64,000 bases of DNA from Amblyornis subalaris (GCA_018881555.1 JACAXG010000013.1:8284191-8348190); one strand, 5' to 3'; positions 1 through 14,211 are shown, numbered from the stretch's first letter. Numbers and translations are program-made. Notes: a model not told the origin generated them from the letters alone.

Positions 1-311
1 ACCAGGGACTGACCAAGGTGTTACAGGCAGCTCAGAGATGTTTCTCTGTTTGCTTGCTGACCACAGAGAGAGGAGAGGGGAATTTACCCAGGAAGAGAGG
101 CTAATGAGCATTTTTCCTTATTTTGCCTCTATGACAGCAAATTTGGCTACTATTCAAGAGTATTGTCTGCCACTCTATAGCAACTAGTATAAAAATCCAT
201 GAGCATTAGAAATTTAGGTCAGCAAGGGCATAAATACATGAACATACATGAATGTCAAAGGCAAACGTGCACAAACGCGCACGCCAAGGCTCTCCTCCTG
301 CACCAAGGAAC

Positions 312-420
312 CACAGAAACATAGGATCTGGGAATGGTTTGGGTGGGAAGGGACCTCAAGGCTCACCCAGTTTCACCTCCCTGCCATGGGCAGGGACACC
401 TTCCACTGGAGCACTGCAAC
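312..420 (-). mobile_element. CR1 3'-end fragment
   Basis: GGAATGGTTTGGGTGGGAAG and GCCATGGGCAGGGACACCTT match the reverse complement of the avian CR1 3' end. The tail octamers are nearly lost. Confidence 0.85.
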
Positions 421-750
421 GGAGATGTGCCTGAACTACCAGGTCCTGGGGACACGGCAGAGAAAACAAAGGAGGGAAGCCAAGATAAGAGCAGTGAGTC
501 ACTGCTGTGACCAACACCCGGGCCCTGGCACAGCCCCCAGCCCCACGTGCTGCTGCGCTCCACTCTCCTCAGAGGGCCCAGCGTGGGAGGGAACACCAGA
601 GCACGGGGCAGATCAGCCCTTCACCAGCCCCCCTCATTAATCCTCCAGGTCCCAGCTATTCCTATTAAACAAAATCCACTTGCATGTTCCATTTTAAAAA
701 AAGTATTAATATTTGAAATTACTATAATTTGTGCTTGGGACTAATAAATC

Positions 751-3700
751 TTAATTATTCAGCAGAAAACAAATTGTAGTGTGGAATTTAATCCCTCATA
801 TCTACTCTATCTACTACAAATGAGGTACCAGTGATCTAAGAATGAGCTACCTGGCAATCAGCGATTACATGATTTATTTTTTCATTTTCATTCTCCATTG
901 GGTATTATCTGAACACCTGCAGTGCCTCTGTTCTCACCTGACATGTACCACGCTGTGCTGGCTGCTATGACATCTGCTGGTGGATATAAACCTTCTCAGC
1001 TGGCCCAGGTGATTTCATTCATCNTCATAATGGAGGCTGCTATGTGCTCCTGCACTTTTGGTTTTGTTATGGTATTTTTTACTACAACTCAGTACAGAGC
1101 TATGGAACAGTATTTAGGTGAAAAGGAGTAATTCTGCTACATCTGAGCAAACTCAAGAGGTAAAACTGTCTGACCCACCCCAGCAGTCCATGGAGCACAA
1201 CGCTGCTCTGGCAAGTCTNGGTGGTTTCTCTAAAAATCCCGTGTGTCATGGGTAAAAAAGGAACGGGCGGGTTTCACTGGAATGGAAGACAGTGTAATTA
1301 TAAGTTACGGGATCATGGCAAAATCCAGAGCAAAGAAAGGCATTTCCCGTGGCAAATCTCCAGCAGTTTCATGGAAGGATAACCTCAGTTCTGTCTGGGT
1401 GGCAAAGAAAAGTGTTGGCCACCACAGCAAAGGACCACACGACTGGAATACTGTAGGACTCTGAGCCCACAGACTGGCAAACATTTCCCTTTTTCTTGCC
1501 CTGGGCGTCTGTGGACACACATTCCCCATGTCCCAGCAAGGCTGCCACTGTGCTGGCGCTGCTTCCCACAGAGCCCACAACCTGTTCCATTGAGGAGAGG
1601 CTGTGCCACATCAGGTGGATGTCAAGGCCAGGTTGGACAGGGCTTGGNGCAATCCGGTCTAGTGGAAGGTGTCCCTGCCCATGGCAGGGTGTTGGAACCA
1701 GATGAGCTTTAAGGTCCCTTCCAACCCAAACCATTCTGTGATTCTGTGACTGGGATGGACCATGTGCTGCCAGGGCTGCGGGGCTGCAGGACAGTCCCAG
1801 CTTCCCTGAGGTGCCATGCTGCACACTGGGTGCCCAAGCACCTTTAGAAAAAATTCCTCATAGGATTTGGGTCTCACTGAGAGCTAATTATCTTTATGCT
1901 AATGGATGACTCTGATTCCTGGTTCCCTTCGTACCAGGATCCCCACTACCAAACCCGAGGTGTGAGGAGACACACCACCACAGCCAANGCATTTCAAAAT
2001 CCAGAGGCATGCTGCAGATGCCAATAGGTAAAGGAATTTGTTACAAACAATCCTCCAAATGGGCCAGCACTCATGGAGGGTGGTGTTGATGCCATCTTTC
2101 TGCTGAGACTGAATTCCTCATGCTCCTGCACCACAGACTTGAACTCTGATTGCAACAGCCCTGCCCCAACCGGGGTAAGGACACGTTAGAAAGTATTTAC
2201 AGTCATCCCTGNTGCTTGGGATGTTTTGCTAGAAGGTATGTTACTAGAAGAAAAATGTTGCAATGTAATTCTAAAGATTTAAAACAAAAAGTTTTTCCCC
2301 AGAACAGAAAGAAAGGAACATACCCTGAGATCACAACTACTCTACATAAAGGAAATACTTCTCATGACCACTTACTACACATGATGGCAGCTCTCTATTC
2401 TGTCATATTGAAACAAGGTAAGAGTTAATTTAAGTTCTGGAGATAGTCACTTTAACAATTTCAGCAGGAGGCGGCTGCAGGCAGATTCCTTGCAGGGAGA
2501 AACCTCTAAGTCCAGCAACCATCCCATGCCACAGCGCGACCCAGACACAGTCTGTGGATTTCCAGGGGATGCAAGAAGTGGGATGATGGGTGAGATCAGG
2601 GAAGGATGGAGTCTGAGGGACACCAAAACGTTGTTAAATTTTGCATGTCATCTAAGAGTTCTAGTCTATGAGCTTTGAAGAAGCCTTGAAGAGCCCGATT
2701 TGTAAAATTGAAAGAAATGAAAATAAAATAATTAAATAAGTTAGATGGCAGCTAACAGACTGCTCACCTAGCATTTTCCCACCTCNGGCAGGAGCTCTGA
2801 TTAATGCTAATTAGCTTATCTTCACATTAGATCCTGATGATTCATCACTTACTACCCCAGGAATTATGACGCACTGGGGAGAGATATATTTGTAGATTCC
2901 ATGGGTGTATGCCATGTCTGGAACACTTAAATGATTTTGGCATGAAAAGGGACCAACCACAAGCCTAGCTAATCAAACCAGCATTTCTCAACCTACACCT
3001 TCCAGTAGTTATAAAAAAGATTCAGAGGAAAGACAAGACTATGGCACTGAAGACAAATTTATCTGCCTCATCGGTGGTGTAGAATCTTTGCAGAACAAAG
3101 GGCTTTATCGGCAACCTGCCAGGAGCCTGTGGCTGCTCCTCGTTTGCATATAAATTTAAAAAGAATTTTAATAAGTGTTAAATGCACACGATTATTTCTT
3201 ATTTATAGCTGAAAGTAGGTGTGTGCAGTGCTTTATAAAACAGAAAAAGAACCTTTGGAAGTCTGAATGGAAATCAACGGAAAAACCTGCGACTGCTTCA
3301 CTGAACTAACTTTTGGGTACGTGGCTTTGCTCCCCTGTGGCCACGGGCACAGTGGGGCCAGGTTGGAACACCAGCCTCCTCCTTTCATATGTGATGCATC
3401 AAATGAGAAAGGATGTGCTCACAGCTGTGTGCTCCTCCCCGGAGAGGTGCACAGATGGCCGGCTGTCCCCGTGCCACCGGGTGACTGTCACTCAGCACGG
3501 GGCTGGAATGGAGCAGTGCATCCTCACACAGCTTTGATGGGGGTGGTCTGCAACACGGGGGGGATGCATTTGGGATGGACTTTGGTCTCAAGTTGCTTTG
3601 CATTCAGTTGTGAGCAAGCATGCAAACAGCCTGGAGCTTCTCTTCTTCTGATAGTTCTTGAACTGTTGATTACATAAATCCCGAGCCCTCTTTTTATATG
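751..3700. other. Intronic DNA without gene; CNE-like patches
   Basis: Apart from the CR1 at 1615-1750 I see no gene. 2786-2900 (TGCTAATTAGCTTATCTTCA, then a TGATGATTCATCA palindrome-like word) and 3140-3220 (TTTGCATATAAATTTAAAAA) have homeodomain-, AP-1- and octamer-like words of the kind found in conserved enhancers; conservation is untested. Confidence 0.3.
1615..1750 (+). mobile_element. CR1 3'-end fragment
   Basis: Reads AAGGCCAGGTTGGACAGGGC, then GTCTAGTGGAAGGTGTCCCT, and ends CCATTCTGTGATTCTGTGA, the typical CR1 3' terminus with octamer tail. 5'-truncated, as is normal for this family. Confidence 0.92.
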
Positions 3701-3705
3701 TAGAA

Positions 3706-3740
3706 CAGGAGTAGCTGTCATACTCCTTCCAACTGAAATA
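3706..3740 (+). mobile_element. Possible CR1 terminal remnant seeding the pentamer array
   Basis: Only the last bases of a CR1 3' end are recognisable (CCTTCCAACTGAAATATTCTA, split at the array border). Short and diverged, so tentative. Confidence 0.4.
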
Positions 3741-3895
3741 TTCTATTCTATTCTATTCTATTCTATTCTATTCTATTCTATTCTATTCTACTCTACTCTA
3801 CTCTACTCTACTCTACTCTACTCTACTCTACTCTATTCTACTCTGCTCTACTCTACTCTACTCTACTCTGCTCTACTCTACTCTACCCTACTCCT
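3741..3895 (+). repeat. Pentanucleotide array (TTCTA)10 then (CTCTA)n
   Basis: About 30 consecutive 5-bp units: ten TTCTA (3741-3790), then mostly CTCTA (3791-3890) with a few TTCTA, CTCTG and CCCTA variants. The sequence just before it, CTTCCAACTGAAATATTCTA, resembles the end of a plus-oriented CR1 element, suggesting the array grew from a CR1 tail. Confidence 0.95.
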
Positions 3896-6420
3896 CTCAA
3901 GCATTTGTGACTGAGCTGCAAGGAAGGGAAGGTCATTCCCTCACACTCATTGCACCACCGGGACCTGCCACCTGCCTGTGTTGGTTGTAAGCACGATAGA
4001 ACAAAAAGAAGCTGAATTTTTCTGTGNGGGTTGAAGTTTCAGCTGTCTTTCAAAAGCAATGTGGAGTCACGGAACAGAAGAGATCAAAGACTTATTTGCG
4101 AACTTGAGAGTTATTATTAGATACAGTCCCTTCTCAGTCAAAGCGTCTTGATCTCTTCTGGAATTCAGAAGAATTTCCTCAGAAATAGGTGCTTACACCA
4201 CTGGAGCTGCAGTCCATCAAACATCTTATTTACAGCTTAATTAAGGAAACTGTTCTAACCCAGTCGTCTCTCAGTGATGACATCATATACTCTTCCTTGA
4301 AGCCTATTTTTTCCAAGGAAGATTTTTGTCAGACCATGCACCTACAGTACCAATGTTTATTTTATCCATGTGAGAGCCGGCAGGGAATTCTGGGACAGGA
4401 TGCTCCTGACCCAGCTTGCTTGTGACACCAGCACTAGTGACTGGAGGCATGCCATGCTGTCATCGCTTTCCCACTTCTTCCTAGCTCATGGCTAAATTAA
4501 ATCCTAAACTAAACTAAATCCTAAAGTTCATCTGGATAACAATACTAACCTCAGCCTCAACCCCAGTCCCAACTCATGGGACTGGATTTTAGTGTAGTTT
4601 CTATCCAAAACAAGCATTCTAGCAGATCCATCTGGATTAAGGGCAAGTTGCATATAGCTTCCATCTTTATGACTTGGGTGAGAGTTTTGGTTAGAATTAG
4701 TACTAGGCAAGGGAAAAACAATGGCACTGAGGCTGGAGTAGGTGTTAGGATTATAAACCAGGTCAAGACGAACAGATGAAGTTGGGTCATGAGAAAGTTC
4801 AGTGGAGGCAGATGAGTAAAGCATGGGGACAGGACATGGAGCTCTTTGAGATGATTTTCTTCTGGAACTGGTGAGGGCTGCATGAGTTTGGGAAAGTCCA
4901 GAAGACACTGACGGGCTAGGCTAATAAAGAGATTTGGGGAGACAGCACTGAAATTGAAAGCTCACGGTGAATGAATCCNTGACTCCTTTGAAATCTGGGG
5001 TCGCTATTCTCTGAAGCAGTGAATAGGCTGAGGTTGAGGTCAGGGTTAGGGTTTGAATACACCAGATTATATGGTGGACTCTGCTGCCACATCTGGAGCC
5101 GTTTTATTTAGTTTGGGAACTGGGAGAGGTTTCTGGGGCTGGGCTGACATTGAATAAAGGATTAGGGCTTGAACCAGGAGAAACCACTGAGATTATACTA
5201 CAGGCATCACTAAAGCAACCTGAGAACTGCTGAGTGCCCCTNGGGCACGCTTCTACCCCCAGCCAGCAAGGCACTGATGGCCAAGGCTCAGGGCAGTAGG
5301 TAAGGCTCCATGGGAAAGTGTCAGTTAAACAGTGTATCATGGGAATCCAGAAGNAGCTGCACTGTCTCATGGCTTTTCTCAGCCAAATCTTAGTGCTAAA
5401 ATTTTCCCCACCTATCCAGTGTCTCCCAGCAGCCCTAACTCCCATGCAGGTCATTGCTCTGTCCTGGTTCCCAGGCTCACTTCCAGCTTTAGGTCTCTAC
5501 CAGCCCAAACCTTCACTCTAAAACATCTTATCCTAACTCAAAAAACCAGATTTCATCTTTTTGCTAAACCGTACATTCAAGCCAAATCCTCACAAAATTG
5601 TTGCCATGTGAAAGAGGATCACATCTTGGCTTTCCCTTCCCAGCTGGTGTTCTGGAGCCAGCTCACTGTGGGCCTTTGTGCTAATGAAGAATACAAGGAG
5701 TAAATGAGAATGAGAAACTACACACAAAATCTGTTTCCTCCAGGGCAGGCTGACTGACCTGTGAGACCCACAGTTGTTGTGTTACAGGCTGTAAACCTTC
5801 AACACTGTGGGAGGAATCAAAAGTAAAAGCAATTATGGATGTGGAAGGCAGTTCCCTCACTCACCCTGTTAATGCATGATGGTAAACACATACAAGTGTC
5901 CTTTGCATAGATCTACACTGGGAGGCCTCTTTTCATTCCCAGTCCCAAGGTGGCAATGATGCATTTCAGATGATGCATTATAAATGTGGTGAACCATACT
6001 CTCCCCCCTGACTTTCTGAGTAACAAACAAATAAAACCACCTGAGATTCACATCCTGGCCCTCCTTTCACAGGGACAAGACACTGGAAAACAGCAGATGT
6101 AACCCCGCTGCTAGNGAACAAGGCATGAAAGGACTCCTGAGCCTCTGTGTATTATTGGGTGTTACTACCCGGATCTTGATCCTCAGCCTGCTGGGAAGCA
6201 GAGCAGGGGCAGCCTGAATGAGTTCTGTGCACAAGTAATTCCTCCTGTCTCCCTTATCTCCTGTGGAAGGTCCATACCCTGCCACCTCCAAGCTGGAAAG
6301 ATGTGTCATCCATGTGGGATGGTGAACTGTAGATGTCTAGTATGACCAAAAGCAAGGAAGATTTTCATGCACTTACAAGTAAAAGACTTAGAAAGATTCG
6401 AGATTGCCTATNAAGATTTG

Positions 6421-6600
6421 TAGAATCCTAGAATGGTTTGGGCCGGGAGAACCCAAAGTTCAAAGAGTCCCAAACCCCNGCCATGGGTAGGGACACCTTC
6501 CACTAGACCAGATTACTCCAAGCTCCATCCAACCTGCCCTCGAACACTTCCAGGGATGGAGCATCTGCAGCTTCTCTGGACAGCCTGTTGCCAGTGACTG
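6421..6600 (-). mobile_element. CR1 3'-end fragment
   Basis: Starts TAGAATCCTAGAATGGTTTG and runs through the CACCTTCCACTAGACCAG block to the CTTCTCTGGACAGCCTGTTG segment; about 180 bp, moderately diverged. Confidence 0.9.
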
Positions 6601-9600
6601 AATCAGGGCTAAATTGAGTCTAGACGTGTGTCCAGCTATGTATGGAATATTGCTGAGGTGACCTCCATGAGTGTTGACTCCCTCCTAGTGCAGCAGGGAG
6701 CTCCTGCCACGCAGAACCTTCCTGGGGGGCTGGAGATCCGCTCACTCTCTGCTCCAAGACGAACACAGAGAGCTGCTCACTACACCCTGACTGCTCTGCA
6801 AGCCAAAATGGCACGAGGACATCACCCTACAGCAGCCTGGGTGGGTGTGTGTGTTTATCTGTATTTGTCTGTGCACACACTGAGGAAGTTAATTTTAGTT
6901 TCATGTCTGAAATTCTTCACTGCTCGAGCTACACCATCTCCTCTGTCTTCGGTCTGTGTGTAGCCAAGTTCAGGTGAAAAACACCATGTCTGTATTTTCC
7001 ATGGTAAACCGCACAGGGTTTAAACTCACATCACTGTATTTGCACACATGCAACTTCTGCATGCGCCGAATCCTGTTTCATTTGAAACCCTCACCCCCGA
7101 AGTGTCTGACGTTAGAAAAAAGAAAGTTAAATTCTCGACCACAAACAAAAAAAAAACTCACGCTGGCCCCACTGTATCCTGTGCGCCNCTAGAGAAATAG
7201 GAGCCTGTGTTTTGATTTCCATGCCATGTTGTCTTTCTGGTCTGGCTAGGGTTGGTCTAAACTGTATTCTGAACAAAAGGAGAAGCCAGTCCTTCACCAC
7301 CCTCCCCCCTGTGCATCCCCGTGATACAGGATGAGCCCAGGTGTTCTCAGGCACAGGAGTAGGGATAATCACTCTCCAAGACCACACATTAATTTGTTCT
7401 GTCTGTTCCTAAATTCAGTCTCTCTCCTTCAATTATCGCTCTTCTTTTCCACCCAACCAGCAGCATGAGATTTTGCAGGCTGGGTATTTCAGGCTCTCCA
7501 GATCCTAATTCCCTATTCCTGTTCCTGGTTTCCCATGATATGGGAGCCTTTTCTTTGCTCTATACATTGCCCAAAGAATGGGAAGCAAACCNAGGGCTCT
7601 AAAAATTTTTTACCACCCAGACACTTCATTATATAGCTCCCTTTTTAGCAGGTGCTTTAAACAGAAACATTTGACTGAGGGAAAAGAAGATTAATCCAGT
7701 TGTGAATGACCAGATACTCTCATTAGCACTGGCTGACAGGCTTTTCTTCGGAAAGTTGCACCACTGAATCTGGCTTGCCTACATTCTTTGTAGGTAATGT
7801 AATCCTCATTTAAAAGTTTGTGGCTATCCAACGTCACTTGTTACCTCCCTTCCANAAACAGCAGTGGAAGGCAGAAGATGCAGAAATTAAGACTTTATCG
7901 TTGGCTTGTACTCCATGACATGGCACAGGCTTAGTTTACCTCAACAGAAGTGAACTTAAAAATGGGGAGAAAATGAGCTGAATTTCTCGTCCCAGCTTCT
8001 GCAGCATCAGCAGTGTGGCAGCTCCAGGCAACAATGCCCAGCATTCAGGGACAGGATGAATTTGGGATGCACCCGGCCCTCCCCACTGCTCCAAGTACCT
8101 CCCTGCGTGCTCCCTGTGAGTAATGAGCATTATACCCTGCTGACTCATCCATTATTCACAAGTAAATCCATGTGTGGTGGCTTGGAAATGAAACATAAAG
8201 AGCGATTTTTATATAAATATCTATCTAAACGTGTTACTGAGAATATTAGCCAGACTGAAAAAGAAGGTACTGTGTGAGGCCAGGCTAGCACACATTTGCT
8301 GTGAGGGGACAGGAGTCATTCCTAGCGTTTCCAAGGAGTGGCCCACTGCTCACTGATGGATCATTTCCAGACATTTCCACTCCTACCTGTNATTACAGCA
8401 GCTCAAGCTTCTCTCCTCCCTCTCTCCGGGCATTTTTATGGGTGACCCAGCAGCTGCTTGGATCTCCACTGCTGGTGGTGGCCCCAGCACTGTAGGAGAA
8501 CACTTCACCCGTGCTCTTTCCATTAGGCAGCAGAGCTGACTCCCTCCTTTTCACCTCATTCCACCCATCCTTGTCACAAGGGAAACCCCAAATCTCTGTG
8601 AGCCTGCTGTTAAGGGAGCAGAAAAGCAGAGATCAACACCCAGCAGCTCTCAGTATGCTCTGCTCTTCATTAAGGAGCGGAGTTCTAAAAAAACGTATCA
8701 GAGTAGCAACATTTTGCTCCTTTTCTGCTCTCTCCTGATCCAATGTTCACAGAACCTGTTATGTCTTAACCAAATGCCCCAAGGGGCAGAGCAGTGCACC
8801 CTGGTGAGTCACCCTAAATAGCACCCTACATCCTATAGCTGAAGTGGTGAACCCGACAGCCCCTTGTGCTGCTTATGGAAGTCAGGACATTCCGCACATG
8901 TGAAACAGAGAGATTGACACAGTTGATGTAAAACAGCCCTGTCCTTAAAGCTGATCAAGAATATGCTGAGCTACAACGCAGGGCAATAGGCAGTGCTGTG
9001 GCAATAATGGAGCCCGAGCAAGGTATACCCAAGGATGCTGCTGTCCTTAGGCACCAACCTCATGGGCTTCCCCAGGAGTTTGGTACCCAGGACACTGGGG
9101 TCACTGGATTAATTCCCAGTGTCAGGAGCACTCACTGCGCTGCTGCACCTCCTCCTTTCATGTGTGATCTGTCTGCTGNCAGCATGCCAGGAATGGGAAA
9201 ATGGAGAGGACAGAGTGGCCCAGGGATGCTCCTGGGGAGTGAGGGCTCAGCACCAGGTGGCACAAGGATGTAGGACAAGGATGCACTGGAGACACAATCC
9301 TCTGCCCCAGTAAGATTCAAATAAATATCCACACTGCCACTCTAACCTCTATCTTNCCCCAAGGAGGGAATTCTTTTGAGGACTGGGGAAATCCCACAGC
9401 ATCACTAGATTTTCTGGGAAGGCTGGAGGATAAAAAAGGCACCCGCCTCCATTCAAGTTTCTAAAGCCTTAGAGGCCTCTTTGCCAGCAGAACATCAATG
9501 AAATAATACTGAGTGGTTTGTGGGATTGGGATAATTTTATGTAGAGGCATTTTGAAAAGGCTGGATCACCACCACCTGGCAAGTGTGAGTCAAAGGTACA

Positions 9601-12052
9601 TCTGAAATCCTCCTCAACTGCAGAAGAGGTGCTCGTAACATGGCAAAGTGCTTCAGAGGAGAGCTGCTTTCCAAAAGAAAGTAATTAACTATTTTGTCTT
9701 AATTCAGGTGGATGAGCATCAGGAAGTGACTCTGGAAAATGNCCATATTGGGTTCCGTGGTTGTCAGCCTGTGAGTTCATGATGCAATTCCAAGACTGAA
9801 ANTAAATGGCTGTTTTTTCAGTGTTAGTCATGCAACCTTCCTCTGGAATCTGAATGTCAAGCTGGGTCAAGCTCACTCCTTCCTCCACATGGTCACCAAT
9901 TCTAAGGAATATATAGGTCAGATTCTACACAGACACTCCTGCAAAGCTATTACTCCAAATTATACATCAATTATATGTGTTGAATTTAGCAACTGTTCCT
10001 TTTAAATGCAAGCTTGCTTCAGGACTTTAAAACTCTTGGTATCTGCAGTAAAATATTTTGCCTTACAGTTGTTGTCCTGAAATCAGACAGGACCAGCAGA
10101 GAATGGAAGTTGTCTTCTTCAAGGAATTGTGTGGTGGCCTTCAGAGTCGAATTCAGATGGTCACAAAGACTCAGAGAATCTCAGCCCCACAGTTGCTCCT
10201 ACCTCCAAGGGGAAGGCAGAGAATTGAATGGACTGAAAAAGTACTGATGTTCACAATCTAAAGAAAAAGGATGCTGATCTAAAGCTGTCTACCTCTTTAG
10301 CAAGAACCTTTTGCTTCAACAATGAATAAAAAAATGTACGTTGAAGAAAGCTACGTTCACATGGAACTGGGGTGGAACTAGAGAGACTGGATTAGAGTCA
10401 GGATTAAAGAAAACATTAAAGAATCACATTCCTTGTTTTGCATAGGGCAGTGCTCATGAAAAACACNTAAAGCAGAGAAATAAGCATAATTCATTTTCTT
10501 TCACCTAATCTGGTCATCTGCAAAGAGACATGGGTAGCATTACACACATGGCAAAACAAAAATGTAGGAAGCCAAGTGCAGCCAATGATTCCAGCAAGTA
10601 AATAAAGAAATTCAAGCAGAATGAGATGAAGATGAAAGCCTTTCTGAATGACGCCGTCCAGAGTCGCTTGCAGGCCTCTGCAGCAGCACGGCCTGGTTGG
10701 CTCCAACAGCAGGACATGAGATTTTAACACTTCTGTACTTTTCCTTCATAACCTAGAGATTATAGATTTGTGGGTTAATTAAGCAGAACTAATACTCTTT
10801 TATTGTTGAAGCTCAATACTGACAAAATGACAGAAATCCAGGAGTGATCAAGCAAGAAAAGCCTCATGTGAAATGCAGATGGAGTCAAATCAGGGGGCAA
10901 AGGTGTCCTCAACTTTCCAAAGCAAGATTTCACTTAGTGTGATGACCTAACTGCCCACACTTGGAGCACAGCAGATTCCAGGCTCCTGGTGCATCTGGAG
11001 AACGCACCACAAGCCCTGCCAGCTCCCAGACCACATGAATCATGCCTTAGGATTCTGAAATTCAAAACATGCAAGAAAAATGCTCCCTTTTGATACCACA
11101 AAGGTCCTAAAATGTCCTTGGGACTGGGATTTAGCTTTCACCACCGTGTCTGTGGATGAGGTCCCCTCCCAAGAGGCAGTCTACAATGTCTGGAAAAGCC
11201 ATGGCCCGTCGCAGCGATGAGGTGGACCAGGGTCATTGCCTGGGAACATTTCGGACATTAATGATAAAAGGCTTTTTCCATATCTGTCAGAGGTGAAGGT
11301 GTTGAACATGTGAGGAAGTGGAGAATTCACAAGCTAATTTAGCAAAGAAAAGGAAGTTTGAGAGGCTTTGTGGTAAAGTCAGTTAAAGCAATGGTATAGT
11401 ACTGAGGTAAAATAACTGAAGATACAAACCCCACATCATCCTAATCTCTGTTTAATCAATGCCATTGAAAGAAGCTGAGAAAAAAAGTGTGTATTTCATT
11501 CTTTCAAAACCAGACGTTTTTGGGTCTTGATTGCTGGCAACATTGGAAATGTTGCGTCCTACAGTGAGCTGACCTGCTGAAATATCCTTCAGTTTATCTT
11601 AAATTTTAAAATTTTATAAATCCCTAGGTCTGCTAAAGAAAGACATATAAGCGGTTGTTATTGAAGTTCAACAGGATTTATGCAGCAGAGACCTCTGGGT
11701 ACCCAGTCAGCAAAGCTTTCATGTAGCAAAACAAAAAAAAATTTACAAATTAAGTCCTTGATCTTGCATGTATAAATCCAATACTNGCAAATACAAATAT
11801 ATACAAATAATTTTATGCACCAATTGTTAGGCTGGTTTTGACAAGAGCATCCATATACGTGAAATCATTTACCTACGTGAGCATNTGCAGGTCCAAGCCT
11901 TACACCCAGCAAACACTTTGAGAACACTGCCCATGGAAGAGGCAGCAACCATCAATTTAGCAACACAAGGCATCTACAGCCATAAATCTATGGTGTCCAT
12001 ACAAATCAGACGAGACACAAGTTTTTAATAATTAATACAATGGCTGTGCTGC
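6601..12052. other. Intronic DNA, nothing recognised
   Basis: No repeat family, RNA gene or convincing exon seen. Open frames are short, interrupted by Ns or of random composition. Confidence 0.5.
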
Positions 12053-12237
12053 TTGGCACTGGCACAGGTTGCCCAGAGAAGCTGTGGATGCCCCATCCCT
12101 GGAAGTGTTTAAAGCCAGGTTGGATGGGGCTTGGAGCAACCTGGTCTAGTGGAAGGTGTCCCTGCCCATGGCAANGGGTTGGAACCAGATGAGCTTTAAG
12201 TTCCCTTCCAATNGAAACCATTCCATGATTCTGTGAC
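12053..12237 (+). mobile_element. CR1 3'-end fragment
   Basis: Includes GGCACAGGTTGCCCAGAGAA, CCATCCCTGGAAGTGTTTAA, GTCTAGTGGAAGGTGTCCCT and a terminal CCATTCCATGATTCTGTGA. About 185 bp, 5'-truncated and well preserved. Confidence 0.94.
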
Positions 12238-13404
12238 TTTGGTACTCTGTCCACGGGACCTTGATAGCCCGGATTTCTTATTTAAGNGAATTACAGAACA
12301 GAAAAGGGATTAAACCAATATAATACGCAGATATTAAACAGCTTCCCGCAGAATTTTATCTAAAATCCTACACAACGTTTAGAGAATTATTCCTTTAGTC
12401 ATGAGCACGTTGATCATGGTATGGAAAGGAGTGANGAATTCTATCTCTGACCTGTATTAGAGAATTACACTCCCTACCACAGAAATCTGTAGGAAAAAAA
12501 CACTATAAAATGATCTTAGACCCTCTGGGAGTCTTGCACATGGCCACATTACTGGAAGTAAGTTTCTTAGGAATCTGAGGACATGGCTCTTTTTTGGGAA
12601 TAATTCATAAGCGACAAGAATAGCCAAAAAGTAGGAAGAGCTGCTGCTGGAGAGAGAGCAAGAGTGGATCAGACAAACCAGAGGAAAACGCAGAGCCCCG
12701 GGATAACAAAAGCTTCAGGGCTTTCCCAGCTGCTGACAGTACACNGAGCATGCCCCTGCCAACTCACACCAGCTGAACATCCAGCCCTNGCTACAAAGGT
12801 AGCTACCAAGGTTGTCATATTCCACCTTCGGAACTAAAGAAAACAAATTACCCACCAGCAAAGAGATAATTTTTGCCACTAGCGTGTTCTGCAAGTGTAG
12901 GATACAGCACTCCCAGCTTCTGCCTTTACTTGTCATTTTGTGTGCAGAGATAAAGCATTTCTGCACAGCCCTTATAGTAAAGACAAATTGTAAATGCAGG
13001 GTTATAATTTATTTATGTACATTAGAAACTAGCTAATTTGCACTAGTGACTAGATACCCTATTGGAGGTTTTCATATTTTATGAATCAGCAAGCGAGCTA
13101 ATGAGCAAACAATTAAAGAGTGAACAAAGAAATGTACTTTGTTTGTTACTCTTAGTGAGCTCTAATAATATATCATATTAGTGAATACATTTGGTTCAAG
13201 TGATGCAGTCTAGACAGTAACCCACACCATGTGCTGAGATATTTTACAAAAGAAGGGAAATGTCTGTGCAGGGTGTGATAATGAGAAAGAAGGCAGGNTT
13301 GTGCACACTGGTGGGCGAACCCAAGGCAGGCAGGGAAGGTCTGTCTGATGGGATGAGCAGACGACCAGAAAGGAGGAATGCTGCTCTGAAAGGTCTGGGT
13401 TGAT

Positions 13405-13553
13405 ATCATAGAATCACAGAATGGTTTGGGTTGGAAGAGACCTTAAAGCTCATCTCATTCCAACCCTCCTGCCATGGGCAGGGACACCTTCCACTAGACC
13501 AGGTTGCTCCAAGCCCCGTCTAATCTGACCTCGAANGCTTCCAGGGATGGGAA
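13405..13553 (-). mobile_element. CR1 3'-end fragment
   Basis: Starts ATCATAGAATCACAGAATGG (the reversed octamer tail) and runs to CTTCCAGGGATGGGAATC. Very close to consensus, suggesting a relatively young copy. Confidence 0.94.
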
Positions 13554-14211
13554 TCGTTAAATACAGCTATAGGTCAACAAACATGCAGCTGTTATTTGGA
13601 GAGAGAAAATCAATATATTTAGAGGATGTGGAAATTAAAGCAATCAGTGCTGCCCAGGTAAGTGTGAATGCTGCCATCAGTTGATGAGGTGCAGGCAGTG
13701 ACAGGGAGAGGGCTGTGACTCTCAACTCCCAGAAAACAGAGGTGAGCTGCTCCAATACCACATTCTCCCTGTTTTCAGACCAGCCTGGCCGTTTCCACCC
13801 CCGGCAGGAAGCATGGCACATTTGCACCCCACCGTGCACCCCGTGGCCAGGGCACCTGGCCTTCTGGTACGGTGCCACGGCATGCAGGCTTCACAAGAGA
13901 TGTGCCCACAGCTCTGGGGTGGCTGCTGATGGGGCACCCTGGCCTCCCTGACCCTGCTGCCAAAAACTGGGGCCACGGCTGTGTGCTGATGGCTCGGCTC
14001 TGCTGCCAGTTCCTGCACCCAACCATCCTTCCATCAAACAAGCCCAGCAGCTCCGCTAGTGATCAGCAGGTCCAGCTCTTGCTGGCTCTTTCTAGGCCAG
14101 CTGTAAAGCTGGTAAACACTTGGACTCGTCTGACAAAACATTCGAGCAGGAGGAAATGGGGTGTGTGCAGAAATACTCCATTACATATTGTAATGGCAGA
14201 CATTAATTCAA

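Noticed and set aside
922..1131. 69-codon frame with a hydrophobic C-terminal half
   Set aside because: Looks membrane-like but has no homolog I recognise, no splice context and an ambiguous codon.
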